From the NCBI GenBank assembly GCA_007693855.1, contig RECU01000061.1, positions 1 to 64,000 on the forward strand: a stretch of DNA of 64,000 nucleotides, in the 5' to 3' direction. Positions 46,429 through 57,019 of the stretch are shown in pieces. Under the pieces are notes generated by a model, which worked only from the letters and a program-made list of their open reading frames with translations, was not told the origin of the DNA and made no database searches. The stretch is from Gammaproteobacteria bacterium. GTDB taxonomy: Bacteria; Pseudomonadota; Gammaproteobacteria; Steroidobacterales; PWYM01. Made by a program: the position numbers and the translations under genes. Numbering within the stretch: the first letter of the stretch is position 1; each line of letters begins with the position of its first letter.

Positions 46429-46446
46429 CTTTTCTGGGGGCGGAAG

Positions 46447-47997
46447 ATGCAGGCTGACACCTCGCCGCTGGCGGCGGCGACCTGGGCACTGATTGTCGTC
46501 TACGCCGTGGTGGTGCTGACGATTGTGGTCCGCGGTGCGCGTCGTACCCGCAGCATGGACGACTATGCGGTCGGCAGTCTGCTGTTCTCGCCGGTGGCGG
46601 TCGGCCTGTCGCTGGCCGCCTCGATGACCAGCGCCGCGACATTCATCATCAATCCCGGCTTCGTCGCCCTCTACGGCCTCAGTGCGGTGCTTTCGATGGC
46701 CGTGGCGATTCCGCTGGCCAGTCTCTGCTCCCTGGTCATCCTGACCAAGGGGTTCCGGCGCCACGGCGCGACGGTCAAGGCGCTGTCCATGGCGCAGTGG
46801 ATGGAGACCCGTTATGGCAGCCGGCCTTACGGCATTTTTTTCGGTGTCCTGTCCCTGTTGCTCATCACTTTCGTGGTGTTGATCTGCGTCGGCCTGACCA
46901 AGGTGCTGTCGGCCGCGCTCGGCATTGGCGAGGTGGCGGTGCTCACCGGGCTGGTGGTGTTCGTGTTCGGCTACATGATGTTCGGCGGCGCGAACTCGAT
47001 GGTCTACACCAACACGTTACAGGCGCTGCTGATGCTGGTGATCGCGGTGATTCTGCTGGGTTCCGGCTACGAGCATTTCCGCGAGGGGGTGACCGGGTTT
47101 CTTGATCGGCTGGCCGCCATCGACCCGAAGCTCATCAGCACGACCAACACCGACAGCTTTCTGTTTCGTGATCACTTCGAGGTCTTCGGCGCCGCGCTGA
47201 TTGTCGGCGTGGCGATCATCTGCCAGCCACACATCCTGACCAAGTCACTGCTCCTGAAGAGCGAACGCGACGTCAACCGCTATCTGATCACCGGCTGCAC
47301 CGTCCAGTTTGTTTTCTTCGCGGTGGTGTTCGCCGGCCTGTATGCACGTCTGGCGTTCCCGGACCTGACTTTCGCCGGCCAGCCGCTGCCGATGGACAAT
47401 ATCGTCTCGGCCTACGTGGTCAGTGAGTTTCCCGTGCTCATCGGGCTGATCGTGGTGCTGGGCCTGATCTCGGCGGGCCTGTCGACGCTCGAGAGCCTGA
47501 TCCAGTCGATCTCGACGACGGTGACCAACGACATCATCAAACCTCTGGCGAGTCCACGGCTGGGACTGGATCGCCCGGAGAACTTTCGCGTGGTCCTGCT
47601 GATCAATCGCGCGGTGATCATCCTGCTGGCGCTTGCGGCGTTCATGTTGAGCTGGCAACAGCTGGTCGACCCCAAGCTGAGCGTGAGCATCTTCGCGCAG
47701 AACGGCGTGTATGCGTATTTTTCCGCGGCGTTCGTGCCCATTCTGATGGGCATGTTCCTGCGCGATGTCCCGCTGGTGGCGCCGGTCGCGGCTTCGCTGA
47801 CGGCGGTGACCGTACACTTCAGCATGTATTACGGTCGTCTGCCGCTGCCGTTCACGCTTGCCGATGGCGAAAACCCCGGCGTCGCGGCCGCCGTGGCCAT
47901 CGTCGCCTCGGTGGTCGTCGGCTTCGGGATCTACCTGCTGGGCCGGGGCGGGCGTGCGCCCGCCCCGCTCAATCGCGTGGGCGGATCAGCACGATAA
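46447..47997 (+). CDS. Sodium:solute symporter (SSS family)
   Basis: 516 aa with about 13 membrane helices. SSS signatures: SMDDYAVGSLLFSPVAVGLSLAASMTSAATFI (Na+ site helix 1), then FGGANSMVYTNTLQALLML and GLISAGLSTLESLIQSISTT, the conserved helix-8 region with the Ser/Thr residues of the Na2 site. It couples Na+ entry to uptake of an organic solute; the substrate class (for example carboxylates or proline) is not readable with confidence. Its promoter carries a tandem repeat and a palindrome. The 3' end overlaps the convergent universal stress gene by 29 bp. Confidence 0.92.
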   Translation: MQADTSPLAAATWALIVVYAVVVLTIVVRGARRTRSMDDYAVGSLLFSPVAVGLSLAASMTSAATFIINPGFVALYGLSAVLSMAVAIPLASLCSLVILTKGFRRHGATVKALSMAQWMETRYGSRPYGIFFGVLSLLLITFVVLICVGLTKVLSAALGIGEVAVLTGLVVFVFGYMMFGGANSMVYTNTLQALLMLVIAVILLGSGYEHFREGVTGFLDRLAAIDPKLISTTNTDSFLFRDHFEVFGAALIVGVAIICQPHILTKSLLLKSERDVNRYLITGCTVQFVFFAVVFAGLYARLAFPDLTFAGQPLPMDNIVSAYVVSEFPVLIGLIVVLGLISAGLSTLESLIQSISTTVTNDIIKPLASPRLGLDRPENFRVVLLINRAVIILLALAAFMLSWQQLVDPKLSVSIFAQNGVYAYFSAAFVPILMGMFLRDVPLVAPVAASLTAVTVHFSMYYGRLPLPFTLADGENPGVAAAVAIVASVVVGFGIYLLGRGGRAPAPLNRVGGSAR

Positions 47998-48802
47998 CGT
48001 CGGTGTCCACGGCGTCCAGAATGCGCTCGGCGGTATTGCCGACCACCGCCCCGCCAATGCCCTTGCGTGCCAGCGAACCGATCACCAGCAGCGGCTGGCT
48101 GAGCTTCTCCGTGACCTCCGAGATCAGCGCTTCGGGGGCGGCGTCGCCGACATGGGCGCGGCTGCGCTCGGTACCGACGCGCTTGGCCAGGTCGGGCGGG
48201 TGGATGAAATTCAACGAGCCGGGATAGGCGTTGACGGCGTGCAGTTCGCTGCCGGTGGCTTTGGCGATCATGGTCGAATACTCGATCACCATGTCATTGA
48301 GCGCCTGGTGGTCGGCCTTCTCGGCCGCCAGGTTGACGGCAGCCAGCACCTGCGTGAGCGGTTCGACGCGGTCGGTCTTGACGAACATCACCGGGCAGTC
48401 GGTATTGCGCAGCAGTGTCCAGTCGGAGGTCTTCAGCAGGCGCCGCTGGATGGCCGTTCGCCGGTAGCTTGCCTTGATCACCAGGTCAGCCCGCGCACGC
48501 CGCGACGCCGGCGCAATCGCACTGCGCCAGTCATCGTCGCACTCGACCTCGATAGCCACGGACAGTCCCTGCTCCTGCAGGGGCCGCACCATTTCCCGCA
48601 GCCAGGCCTCATGCCGCGCGATCTCGGCGGCGCGGGCATCGTCGCGGTCCTCCGCGGGCAGGTTGCTCTGCCCCGGAACGCAGGCATACACATGCAGAGC
48701 CGCACCGGATTCAGCCCCTATGGCCGCGGCGCGCTTCAGGGCGCGCTGCTCCGGCGTGGTCGGGTCGATGATGCAGAAGATCTTGCTGACTTTCGTGATC
48801 AT
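47969..48802 (-). CDS. Universal stress protein, tandem UspA domains
   Basis: 277 aa from ATG 48802 (AGAAGG precedes it); a GTG two codons upstream is also in frame. Two UspA domains: residues 1-145 (IFCIIDPTTPEQRALKRAA, ADLVIKASYRRTAIQRRLL, CPVMFVKTD) and 150-277 (VLAAVNLAAEKADHQALN, LLVIGSLARKGIGGAVVGNTAERILDAVDTDVIVLI). The second domain has the GxxRxG(x)9G-type ATP site (GSLARKGIGGAVVGNTAE). Resembles UspE. Overlaps the symporter end by 29 bp, tail to tail. Confidence 0.93.
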   Translation of the reverse strand: MITKVSKIFCIIDPTTPEQRALKRAAAIGAESGAALHVYACVPGQSNLPAEDRDDARAAEIARHEAWLREMVRPLQEQGLSVAIEVECDDDWRSAIAPASRRARADLVIKASYRRTAIQRRLLKTSDWTLLRNTDCPVMFVKTDRVEPLTQVLAAVNLAAEKADHQALNDMVIEYSTMIAKATGSELHAVNAYPGSLNFIHPPDLAKRVGTERSRAHVGDAAPEALISEVTEKLSQPLLVIGSLARKGIGGAVVGNTAERILDAVDTDVIVLIRPRD

Positions 48803-48839
48803 GGCCACCTTCTCATTGGGTTGTTCTCATGCTCAGGCA

Positions 48840-48867
48840 ATTATGCCGCCTGCCGGAGCGAGGCCAA
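48840..48867 (-). promoter_or_regulatory. Candidate promoter of the universal stress gene
   Basis: Read on the minus strand, TTGGCC (48867-48862) and CATAAT (48845-48840) are 16 bp apart, about 38 bases before the ATG. A fair sigma-70-like match. Confidence 0.45.
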
Positions 48868-48939
48868 AGCGTGGCCTACCGGCAGTGCATTGCGGCAAAT
48901 GCGCATCTGCCCGCGGATGCCGGTGCCGCGCGTCCCTGC

Positions 48940-50955
<2,016 letters not shown>

Positions 50956-51043
50956 GTCCAGGTGTCCTCCAGCAGGATGCAGCCGAAGGCCGTAATCCTA
51001 CGCGATCATCGCGCCGGAAGCATGGTCGTGAGGGGACAGGAAA

Positions 51044-51118
51044 TGGCGCTCCCTACGAGAATCGAACTCGTGTTTCAGCCTTGAGAGGGCCGCGTCCTAA
51101 CCGCTAGACGAAGGGAGC
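51044..51118 (-). tRNA. tRNA-Glu (anticodon CTC)
   Basis: Read on the minus strand. Acceptor arm GCTCCCT pairs with AGGGAGC, with discriminator G and an encoded CCA at the 3' end. D arm GTCTAGCGGTTAGGAC, anticodon stem CGGCC/GGCTG with loop CTCTCAA (anticodon CTC, reads GAG), and T arm ACGAG-TTCGATT-CTCGT. The acceptor stem can be extended by two flanking GC pairs. It stands alone between the S9 peptidase and pcnB. Confidence 0.95.
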
Positions 51119-51144
51119 GCTGCACCCGGACGGGTGAGGGCTGG

Positions 51145-51153
51145 TATTATAGT
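51145..51153 (+). promoter_or_regulatory. Candidate -10 element for pcnB-folK operon
   Basis: TATTATAGT (overlapping TATTAT and TATAGT) lies 37 bases before the pcnB TTG and just after the tRNA 5' end on the other strand. No clear -35. Confidence 0.4.
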
Positions 51154-51189
51154 CCGCTTTATCGGCTACACAAGCGGAGCAGGAAACAC

Positions 51190-52569
51190 TTGAATCCGGC
51201 CCAGTTGGATGGTTCGCACGCGGATCGCTCGGAGGATGGACACTCGGGAGACGATCCGTCCGGGTCGGATCGAACGGCATCGCCCTCGATCGTCGCCCGC
51301 CCCGACCACAATATCTCTCGCGCGAATATTTCGCGGAACGCGTTGAAAGTGCTCTACCGGCTGCGGGAAGGCGGCTTCCAGGCGTTTCTCGTCGGCGGTA
51401 GCGTGCGCGACCTGCTGCTCGGGGTAACCCCCAAGGACTTCGACATCGCCACGGACGCCCACCCCGAGCAGGTCGCGGAGCTGTTCCGCAACTGCCGTCT
51501 GATCGGTCGGCGCTTCCGTCTGGCGCACGTGCGCTTCGGTCGCGAGATCATCGAGGTGGCCACGTTCCGTGCCGGCGGGGAAGAGGCCCATGACGACCGG
51601 GTGCAGGACGACGCCGGCCGCATTCTTCGCGACAACGTCTACGGCAGCATCGAAGAGGATGTCTGGCGCCGGGATTTCACCTGCAACGCGCTCTACTACA
51701 ACATTGCGGATTTCTCGATCTGGGATTTCACCGGGGGCTTCCAGGACGTTCACGATCGAGTATTGCGGCTCATAGGGGATCCGGAGACCCGCTACCGGGA
51801 AGATCCGGTGCGGATGCTGCGGGCCATTCGGTTTGCAGCGAAACTCGGCTTCTCCATTGCACCCGAGACTGCAGCGCCGATCGCCCGCCTCGCACCGCTG
51901 CTCGCCGAGGTGCCGCCGGCGAGGCTGTTCGACGAGATTCTCAAGCTGTTCCAGGGCGGTCACGGCCTCAGGGTCTTCGAGCTGCTGATGCAGTACGGGC
52001 TCTTCGGGCAGTTGTTCCCGCACACGCATGCCTCACTGGCCGGTCCCCATGGTGAAGCCCTGGAGAAACTGCTGCGCCTGGCACTGGCCAACACCGATGC
52101 TCGGGTGGCCGAGGACAAACCCGTGACGCCGACCTTCCTGCTCGCCGTGCTGCTGTGGGGGCCGATCCGCGAGCGCGCCGCGCTGTTGCTCGAGGAAGGC
52201 GGATCGGACGCCGACGCCCTGGCCGGCGGGACCACCGAGGTGGTGCTCGAACAGCTGGACCGCGTGACGATTCCGCGGCGCTTTTCCGGGCCGCTGCGTG
52301 AGATGCTGGCCCTGCAGCCACGGTTCTCGCAGCGGCGCGGCGTGCGTGCGATGCGCCTGCTGGAGCACAAGCGTTTTCGGGCGGCCTACGATTTTCTTGC
52401 CCTGCGCGCCGAATGTGGCGAAGTCGACCCTGACCTGGTGGAGTGGTGGACTGCCGTCCAGGAGATGGACAGCGAAACCCGTCGCAAGGAGATGGGTCTG
52501 CGTCGCAGCAGCGGCAAGTCGAGCGATGGCCAGCGCCCTCGGAGTCGCCGACGGAGCCGCCCGGATTGA
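51190..52569 (+). CDS. pcnB: Poly(A) polymerase I
   Basis: 459 aa from TTG 51190 (AGGA 6 bases upstream); the family-conserved part starts about 40 residues in. Nucleotidyltransferase core FLVGGSVRDLLLGVTPKDFDIATDAHPEQ with the DxD metal ligands, then the tRNA-nucleotidyltransferase-like neck (GDPETRYREDPVRMLRAIRFAAKLGF) and a C-terminal basic tail (GLRRSSGKSSDGQRPRSRRR) for RNA binding. It adds 3' poly(A) tails that target RNA for decay. The disordered N-terminus (HADRSEDGHSGDDPSGSDRT) is unusually acidic. Overlaps folK (TTGA). Confidence 0.94.
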   Translation: MNPAQLDGSHADRSEDGHSGDDPSGSDRTASPSIVARPDHNISRANISRNALKVLYRLREGGFQAFLVGGSVRDLLLGVTPKDFDIATDAHPEQVAELFRNCRLIGRRFRLAHVRFGREIIEVATFRAGGEEAHDDRVQDDAGRILRDNVYGSIEEDVWRRDFTCNALYYNIADFSIWDFTGGFQDVHDRVLRLIGDPETRYREDPVRMLRAIRFAAKLGFSIAPETAAPIARLAPLLAEVPPARLFDEILKLFQGGHGLRVFELLMQYGLFGQLFPHTHASLAGPHGEALEKLLRLALANTDARVAEDKPVTPTFLLAVLLWGPIRERAALLLEEGGSDADALAGGTTEVVLEQLDRVTIPRRFSGPLREMLALQPRFSQRRGVRAMRLLEHKRFRAAYDFLALRAECGEVDPDLVEWWTAVQEMDSETRRKEMGLRRSSGKSSDGQRPRSRRRSRPD

Positions 52570-53087
52570 TCGCCGGTGGCGGCGCCGGGCGGCGTTGGCA
52601 GCCGGCCTACGTCGCGCTCGGCAGCAACCTGGCCGACCCGGTGGCGCAGCTGCAGGCGGCGCTGCGGGCAATGAATGCCTTGGCGGACACCCGCGTCGTG
52701 ACCGTATCGCCGTTCTATCGCTCGCCGCCCATGGGCCCTCAGGATCAGCCGGCCTACGTCAATGCCGTGGCCGGACTGCTGACCCGCCTGATGGCGCCCG
52801 CCCTGCTTTCGGGTCTGAAGGCGATCGAGCGCGCGCGTGGCCGACCCGCCGATGCGCCGCGCTGGGGGCCGCGCATCATCGACCTCGACATCATTGCGAT
52901 CGGTCGTCAGCAGCTGACGCAGTCGGGGCTGACGATTCCCCATCCGGGGGCTGCGGTCCGCGCGTTCGTGCTGCAGCCGCTGGCCGACATCGCGCCGGCG
53001 TTCGAGCTGCCCGGTGCAGGCAGGGTTGAGGCCTTGCTTGCGAAGGTCGACCTCGCCGGGCTGCAGCGGCTGGAGACGGCGGCGTGA
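52566..53087 (+). CDS. folK: 2-amino-4-hydroxy-6-hydroxymethyldihydropteridine pyrophosphokinase
   Basis: 173 aa from TTG 52566, overlapping the pcnB stop (TTGA); no ATG or GTG precedes the conserved AYVALGSNLADPVAQLQAAL. Further motifs: VTVSPFYRSPPMGPQDQPAYVNAVAGLLT, and RWGPRIIDLDIIAIG with the catalytic Asp pair, then IPHPGAAVRAFVLQPL. Transfers pyrophosphate to the pterin in folate synthesis. pcnB-folK-panBC is a widely conserved order. Confidence 0.95.
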   Translation: MIAGGGAGRRWQPAYVALGSNLADPVAQLQAALRAMNALADTRVVTVSPFYRSPPMGPQDQPAYVNAVAGLLTRLMAPALLSGLKAIERARGRPADAPRWGPRIIDLDIIAIGRQQLTQSGLTIPHPGAAVRAFVLQPLADIAPAFELPGAGRVEALLAKVDLAGLQRLETAA

Positions 53088-53731
53088 GCGAGCGGCGCTA
53101 TGTGGTCGTCGAGGGTCCGATCGGGGTGGGCAAAACCAGTCTGGCCAGGCGTCTTGCCACCAGCTATGGCAGCGACCTGGTGCTCGAGCAGGCGGAAGAC
53201 AACCCCTTTCTGGCGCGCTTCTACCAGAACCCTCGCGAGGCGGCGCTGCCTACCCAGCTGTTTTTCCTTTTCCAGCGGGTCCGGCAGCTGGAGCAGCTGC
53301 GCCAGGAAGACCTGTTCGCCCGCGTACGTGTCGGCGATTACCTGTTGGAGAAAGACCGGCTGTTTGCGCGGTTGAATCTCGCTGCCGACGAACTCGAGCT
53401 CTACGAGCAGGTCTGGCGAAACCTGCGTCCGGAGGTGCCGGTACCCGACCTGGTGATCTATCTGCAGGCCCCGGTGGATGTGCTGCTCGCGCGCATCGCA
53501 CGTCGCGCCATCCCGGCCGAGCAGGCCATCCAGCGATCCTACCTGGAGCGCCTGGCGCAGGCCTACGCGGGTTATTTTCACGACTACGACGCCTCGCCGC
53601 TGCTGATCGTGAACACCGCCAACATTGACCCGGTCAACCGCGAGGCCGATTATGCTCAGCTTTTCCAGGCGATAGAACGGGTTCGCCACGGGCGGCATTT
53701 CTTCAACCCGGTGGCTGACCTCGGCACCTGA
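53084..53731 (+). CDS. Deoxynucleoside kinase
   Basis: 215 aa from a GTG overlapping the folK stop. P-loop VVVEGPIGVGKTSLARRL, then ERSYLxx-like DYLLEKDRLFARLNL and the lid with Arg (ARIARRAIPAEQAIQRSYLERL). Belongs to the dNK/dGK-dCK family that phosphorylates deoxynucleosides using ATP. Base specificity cannot be read. The place between folK and panB is found in related gammaproteobacteria, which suggests a conserved but unexplained link to the folate/pantothenate genes. Confidence 0.92.
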   Translation: MSERRYVVVEGPIGVGKTSLARRLATSYGSDLVLEQAEDNPFLARFYQNPREAALPTQLFFLFQRVRQLEQLRQEDLFARVRVGDYLLEKDRLFARLNLAADELELYEQVWRNLRPEVPVPDLVIYLQAPVDVLLARIARRAIPAEQAIQRSYLERLAQAYAGYFHDYDASPLLIVNTANIDPVNREADYAQLFQAIERVRHGRHFFNPVADLGT

Positions 53732-53747
53732 GCGAGGACGACGCAAC

Positions 53748-54578
53748 ATGTATACCCAGCTGCAGCAGCGCGATATGGAGTCGCCGCCGGTCAACGTCGG
53801 CACGCTGCGCCGCATGAAGGAGCAGCGCGTGCCGATTGCGTGTCTGACGGCCTACGACGCCAGCTTTGCCCTGCTGGTCGACCAGGGCGGGACGGATCTC
53901 GTGCTGGTGGGCGATTCGCTCGGTATGGTGATCCAGGGCCATGACACGACCGTGCCGGTGACTGTCGAGGACGTCATCTACCACAGCCGTCACGTCGCGC
54001 GGCGTTTGCGTCGGGCGTTTCTCGTCGCCGACATGCCGTTCATGAGTTACACCACCCCCGAGCAGGCCTTGAGCAACGCCGTGCGCCTGATGCAGGAGGG
54101 CGGGGCGATGATGGTCAAGCTCGAGGGGGGTGCCGGCCAGGTGGCCATCGTCGAGCACCTCGCGCGCCATGACATCCCGGTGTGCGCGCACCTGGGGCTC
54201 AAGCCACAGTCGGTGCACAAGATTGGCGGGTTCCGGGTCCAGGGCCGGGATCGCTCGGTCGCCGACCAGATGCTCGAAGACGCCCGCGCGCTGGAGGCCG
54301 CCGGCGCCGACATCGTCCTGCTCGAATGCGTGCCCAACGACGTCGGTGCAACGATCACCCGAGCACTGGAGGTGCCGGTCATCGGGATCGGCGCCGGTCC
54401 CGACGTCAACGGCCAGATTCTCGTGCTCTACGACATCCTGGATATCACGCAGGGCCGCAAGCCACGTTTCGTCCAGGACTTCATGGCTGAGGCCGGGACG
54501 CCGGCTGCGGCGATCCGCGCGTACGTCGAGGCTGTGAAACAGCGCGTCTATCCGGCTCCCGAGCACTGCTTCTCCTGA
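53748..54578 (+). CDS. panB: 3-methyl-2-oxobutanoate hydroxymethyltransferase
   Basis: 276 aa. First committed step of pantothenate synthesis: adds a hydroxymethyl from methylene-THF to ketoisovalerate. Metal ligands in LVLVGDSLGMVIQGHDTT and FLVADMPFMSYTT, Glu in MMVKLEGG, and catalytic Glu in IVLLECVPNDVG. GIGAGPDVNGQILVLYDIL is the conserved C-terminal block. Starts 16 bp after the kinase stop. Confidence 0.97.
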   Translation: MYTQLQQRDMESPPVNVGTLRRMKEQRVPIACLTAYDASFALLVDQGGTDLVLVGDSLGMVIQGHDTTVPVTVEDVIYHSRHVARRLRRAFLVADMPFMSYTTPEQALSNAVRLMQEGGAMMVKLEGGAGQVAIVEHLARHDIPVCAHLGLKPQSVHKIGGFRVQGRDRSVADQMLEDARALEAAGADIVLLECVPNDVGATITRALEVPVIGIGAGPDVNGQILVLYDILDITQGRKPRFVQDFMAEAGTPAAAIRAYVEAVKQRVYPAPEHCFS

Positions 54579-54593
54579 TCGGACACCCCCTGT

Positions 54594-55439
54594 ATGCAGA
54601 CTCTCGTCAGCGTCGGTGAGTTGCGCACGCGGCTGAGCGCCTGGCGGCAGGGGGGTGCCCGCATTGCGCTGGTCCCGACCATGGGCAATCTGCACGAGGG
54701 CCATCTCGAACTGGTGAGACTGGCGGCCCGCGAAGCCGAGCGGGTGGTGGTGAGTATTTTCGTCAACCCGACGCAGTTCGGTCCGAGTGAGGATTTCGCC
54801 AGCTATCCACGCACGCCGGAGGCCGACAGGGCCGCGTTGGCCGCCGAGGGGGTCGACGCGGTATTCCTGCCGGAGGAGGCGGAGGTCTACCCGCTGGGCC
54901 GGAGCGCGGCCACCCAGATCAGGATTCCGGCGCTGATGGACGATCTCTGCGGGCGCGGGCGCCCGGGACACTTCGAGGGGGTCGCGACCGTGGTGCTGCG
55001 GCTTCTGAACATGGTCGGGCCCGACGTCGCGGTGTTCGGTCAGAAGGATTATCAGCAGCAGTTGGTGATCCGGCACCTGGTTCGCGATCTCAATGTGGTC
55101 ACGCGCATCCTCGTCGCCCCCATCAGCCGCGAGGCCGACGGGCTGGCCCGCTCGTCGCGCAACCAGTACCTCGATCCCGGTGAGCGTGCGCGTGCGCCGG
55201 CCCTGTACGCCGCGCTGCGGACGGTCGCGGCGGGGCTTGCCGAAGGCGGGCAGTCGGCGGCGGCGCTCTGTGATGCGGCCATGGCTGGGCTGCAAGAGGC
55301 GGGCCTGGCACCTGAATACCTTGAAGTGCGTGATGCCGCGACGCTGGCGCCAGCCGACCCGGTCCGGCGCCCGTGGGTGGTCCTCGCCGCGGCCCGACTT
55401 GGGCGGGCCCGCCTGATCGATAATCTGCTCATTCCCTGA
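54594..55439 (+). CDS. panC: Pantothenate synthetase
   Basis: 281 aa. Joins pantoate and beta-alanine with [21 protein letters not shown] holds the HxGH motif, [19 protein letters not shown] the pantoate site, [19 protein letters not shown] and [13 protein letters not shown] the KMSKS-like loop. Between panB (15-bp gap) and panD. Confidence 0.97.
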   Translation: MQTLVSVGELRTRLSAWRQGGARIALVPTMGNLHEGHLELVRLAAREAERVVVSIFVNPTQFGPSEDFASYPRTPEADRAALAAEGVDAVFLPEEAEVYPLGRSAATQIRIPALMDDLCGRGRPGHFEGVATVVLRLLNMVGPDVAVFGQKDYQQQLVIRHLVRDLNVVTRILVAPISREADGLARSSRNQYLDPGERARAPALYAALRTVAAGLAEGGQSAAALCDAAMAGLQEAGLAPEYLEVRDAATLAPADPVRRPWVVLAAARLGRARLIDNLLIP

Positions 55440-55491
55440 TAAACTTTTCGGGTTTGTCCGGTCAGGGTGCCGGGAGTTCAGAGGTTTCGTC

Positions 55492-55872
55492 ATGCTCACG
55501 ACAATGCTCAAGGCCAAGCTGCATCGCGCACGGGTGACCCATGCGGAGCTCGACTACGAGGGTTCCTGTGCGATTGACGAGGCGCTGCTCGAGGCCACCG
55601 GAATTCGCGAATACGAGCAGATCGATATCTACAACGTCACCAATGGCGAGCGCTTCACCACCTATGCGATCCGCGCGGAACGCGGATCGCGAGTGATCTC
55701 GGTGAACGGCGCCGCCGCCCACAAGGCCCATCCGGACGACATCGTGATCATCTGCGCCTACGGCCACTACGACGCTGAGGAACTCGCCCGGCACAAGCCC
55801 GCGCTGGTCTATCTCGGCGAGGGCAATCACGTGAAGGGGTCGGCCAACGTGATCCCCTGTCAGGCGGCCTGA
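55492..55872 (+). CDS. panD: Aspartate 1-decarboxylase
   Basis: 126 aa. Makes beta-alanine from Asp. The self-cleavage site is Gly24-Ser25 ([12 protein letters not shown]); cleavage there creates the pyruvoyl cofactor. Arg and Tyr residues ([15 protein letters not shown]) of the active site are present. Length fits the family (126-127). Completes a panBCD set; convergent with queG 5 bp away. Confidence 0.97.
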   Translation: MLTTMLKAKLHRARVTHAELDYEGSCAIDEALLEATGIREYEQIDIYNVTNGERFTTYAIRAERGSRVISVNGAAAHKAHPDDIVIICAYGHYDAEELARHKPALVYLGEGNHVKGSANVIPCQAA

Positions 55873-55877
55873 GACCG

Positions 55878-56972
55878 CTAGACGGCATCCTGCGCGCGGT
55901 TCTCCTGGTGGCGCGCCAGCGCCCACCTGACGTGTTCCACCACCACCGGGTCAGGGTGCGTCAGCCGTCGCTCGAGCGCCTCGATCACAGCCGCCGAGAA
56001 CGGCGCGTTGCCCAGTGCCACGGCGATATTGCGCAGCCAGCGGACGTGTCCAATCCGTCGGATGGCACTGCCAGCCGTGCGCTCCAGCCAGTGCGCTTCG
56101 CTCCATGAAAACAGCTCGACCAGGGAGGCGCTGTCCAGCGCGTCGCGCGGGACGAAGTCCTGCTCGCCGGTGGTACGCGCGAATTTGTTCCAGGGGCACA
56201 CCAGCTGACAGTCGTCGCAGCCGTAGATGCGATTCCCCATGGCCTCACGAAACACCTCCGGGATGCTGCCGGGATGTTCGATGGTGAGGTAGGAAATGCA
56301 GCGGCGGGCGTCGAGTTCATAGGGGGCGACGATCGCGCCGGTGGGGCAGGCGTCCAGGCAGGCGCGACAGCTGCCGCAATGGTCACTGGCTGGCGTATCG
56401 GCAGGTAACGGCAGGTCGGTGTAAATCTCGCCGAGAAAGAAATATGAGCCGCTGTCGCGATCGATCAGGTTGGTGTGCTTGCCGATCCAGCCGAGCCCGG
56501 CGTTGCGTGCCAGCGGTTTTTCCAGCACCGGCGCGCTGTCGACGAATACCCGGTAGCCGAAGGGGCCGACGCGCTCGGTGAGGGCGTCGGCCAGGCGCTG
56601 CAGGCGTTTGCGCAGGACCTTGTGGTAGTCGCGCCCCAGCGCATAGCGCGAGATGTAGGCACGGCTGGGGTCGTCCAGCACGTCCCAGGCGTCGGCCGTG
56701 TCGCCCGGCCAGTAGTCCATGCGTACGGCGATGACGCTGACCGTGCCGGGCACCAGGGCTTCGGGGCGGCTGCGGCGAACGCCATGGCGCTGCATCCAGT
56801 GCATTTCGCCATGGCGACCGAGTGAAAGCCAGCGCTCCAGCCGCGCCTCGTCGGCCGCCAGATCGATGCCGGCAATGCCAATACCCTGAAAACCCAGCTC
56901 GCGGCCCAGGGCGCGGATCTCGTCTGCGAGCGCTTGCGGGTGCTGCAGCGGCGGTGCGGTCTCGCTCACCAT
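55878..56972 (-). CDS. queG: Epoxyqueuosine reductase QueG
   Basis: 364 aa. Last step in queuosine tRNA modification; needs cobalamin and two 4Fe-4S clusters. Cluster ligands are CGSCRACLDACPTGAI and CDDCQLVCPWN, with CISYLTIEHPGSIP between. N-terminal B12-binding part (ALGRDYHKVLRKRLQRLAD, RVFVDSAPVLEKPLA and NAGLGWIGKHTNLI). The C-terminus has a HEAT-like unit (LERRLTHPDPVVVEHVRWAL). Divergent from nnr; 47-bp gap. Confidence 0.96.
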   Translation of the reverse strand: MVSETAPPLQHPQALADEIRALGRELGFQGIGIAGIDLAADEARLERWLSLGRHGEMHWMQRHGVRRSRPEALVPGTVSVIAVRMDYWPGDTADAWDVLDDPSRAYISRYALGRDYHKVLRKRLQRLADALTERVGPFGYRVFVDSAPVLEKPLARNAGLGWIGKHTNLIDRDSGSYFFLGEIYTDLPLPADTPASDHCGSCRACLDACPTGAIVAPYELDARRCISYLTIEHPGSIPEVFREAMGNRIYGCDDCQLVCPWNKFARTTGEQDFVPRDALDSASLVELFSWSEAHWLERTAGSAIRRIGHVRWLRNIAVALGNAPFSAAVIEALERRLTHPDPVVVEHVRWALARHQENRAQDAV

Positions 56973-57004
56973 CCGGAGGGGGCTCCTTGGCGCGGGTCGG
57001 TCGG

Positions 57005-57010
57005 TATACT
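57005..57010 (+). promoter_or_regulatory. Candidate -10 element for nnr-tsaE
   Basis: TATACT lies only 9 bases before the nnr ATG (57020), so the transcript would have almost no leader (2-5 bases). That would make nnr a leaderless or near-leaderless message. No ribosome site is visible before this ATG, which fits. Tentative without transcript ends. Confidence 0.4.
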
Positions 57011-57019
57011 CCAGCGATT

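Noticed and set aside
47017-47817. Leftward frames inside the symporter gene
   Set aside because: Shadows; the symporter frame has continuous membrane helices and SSS motifs.
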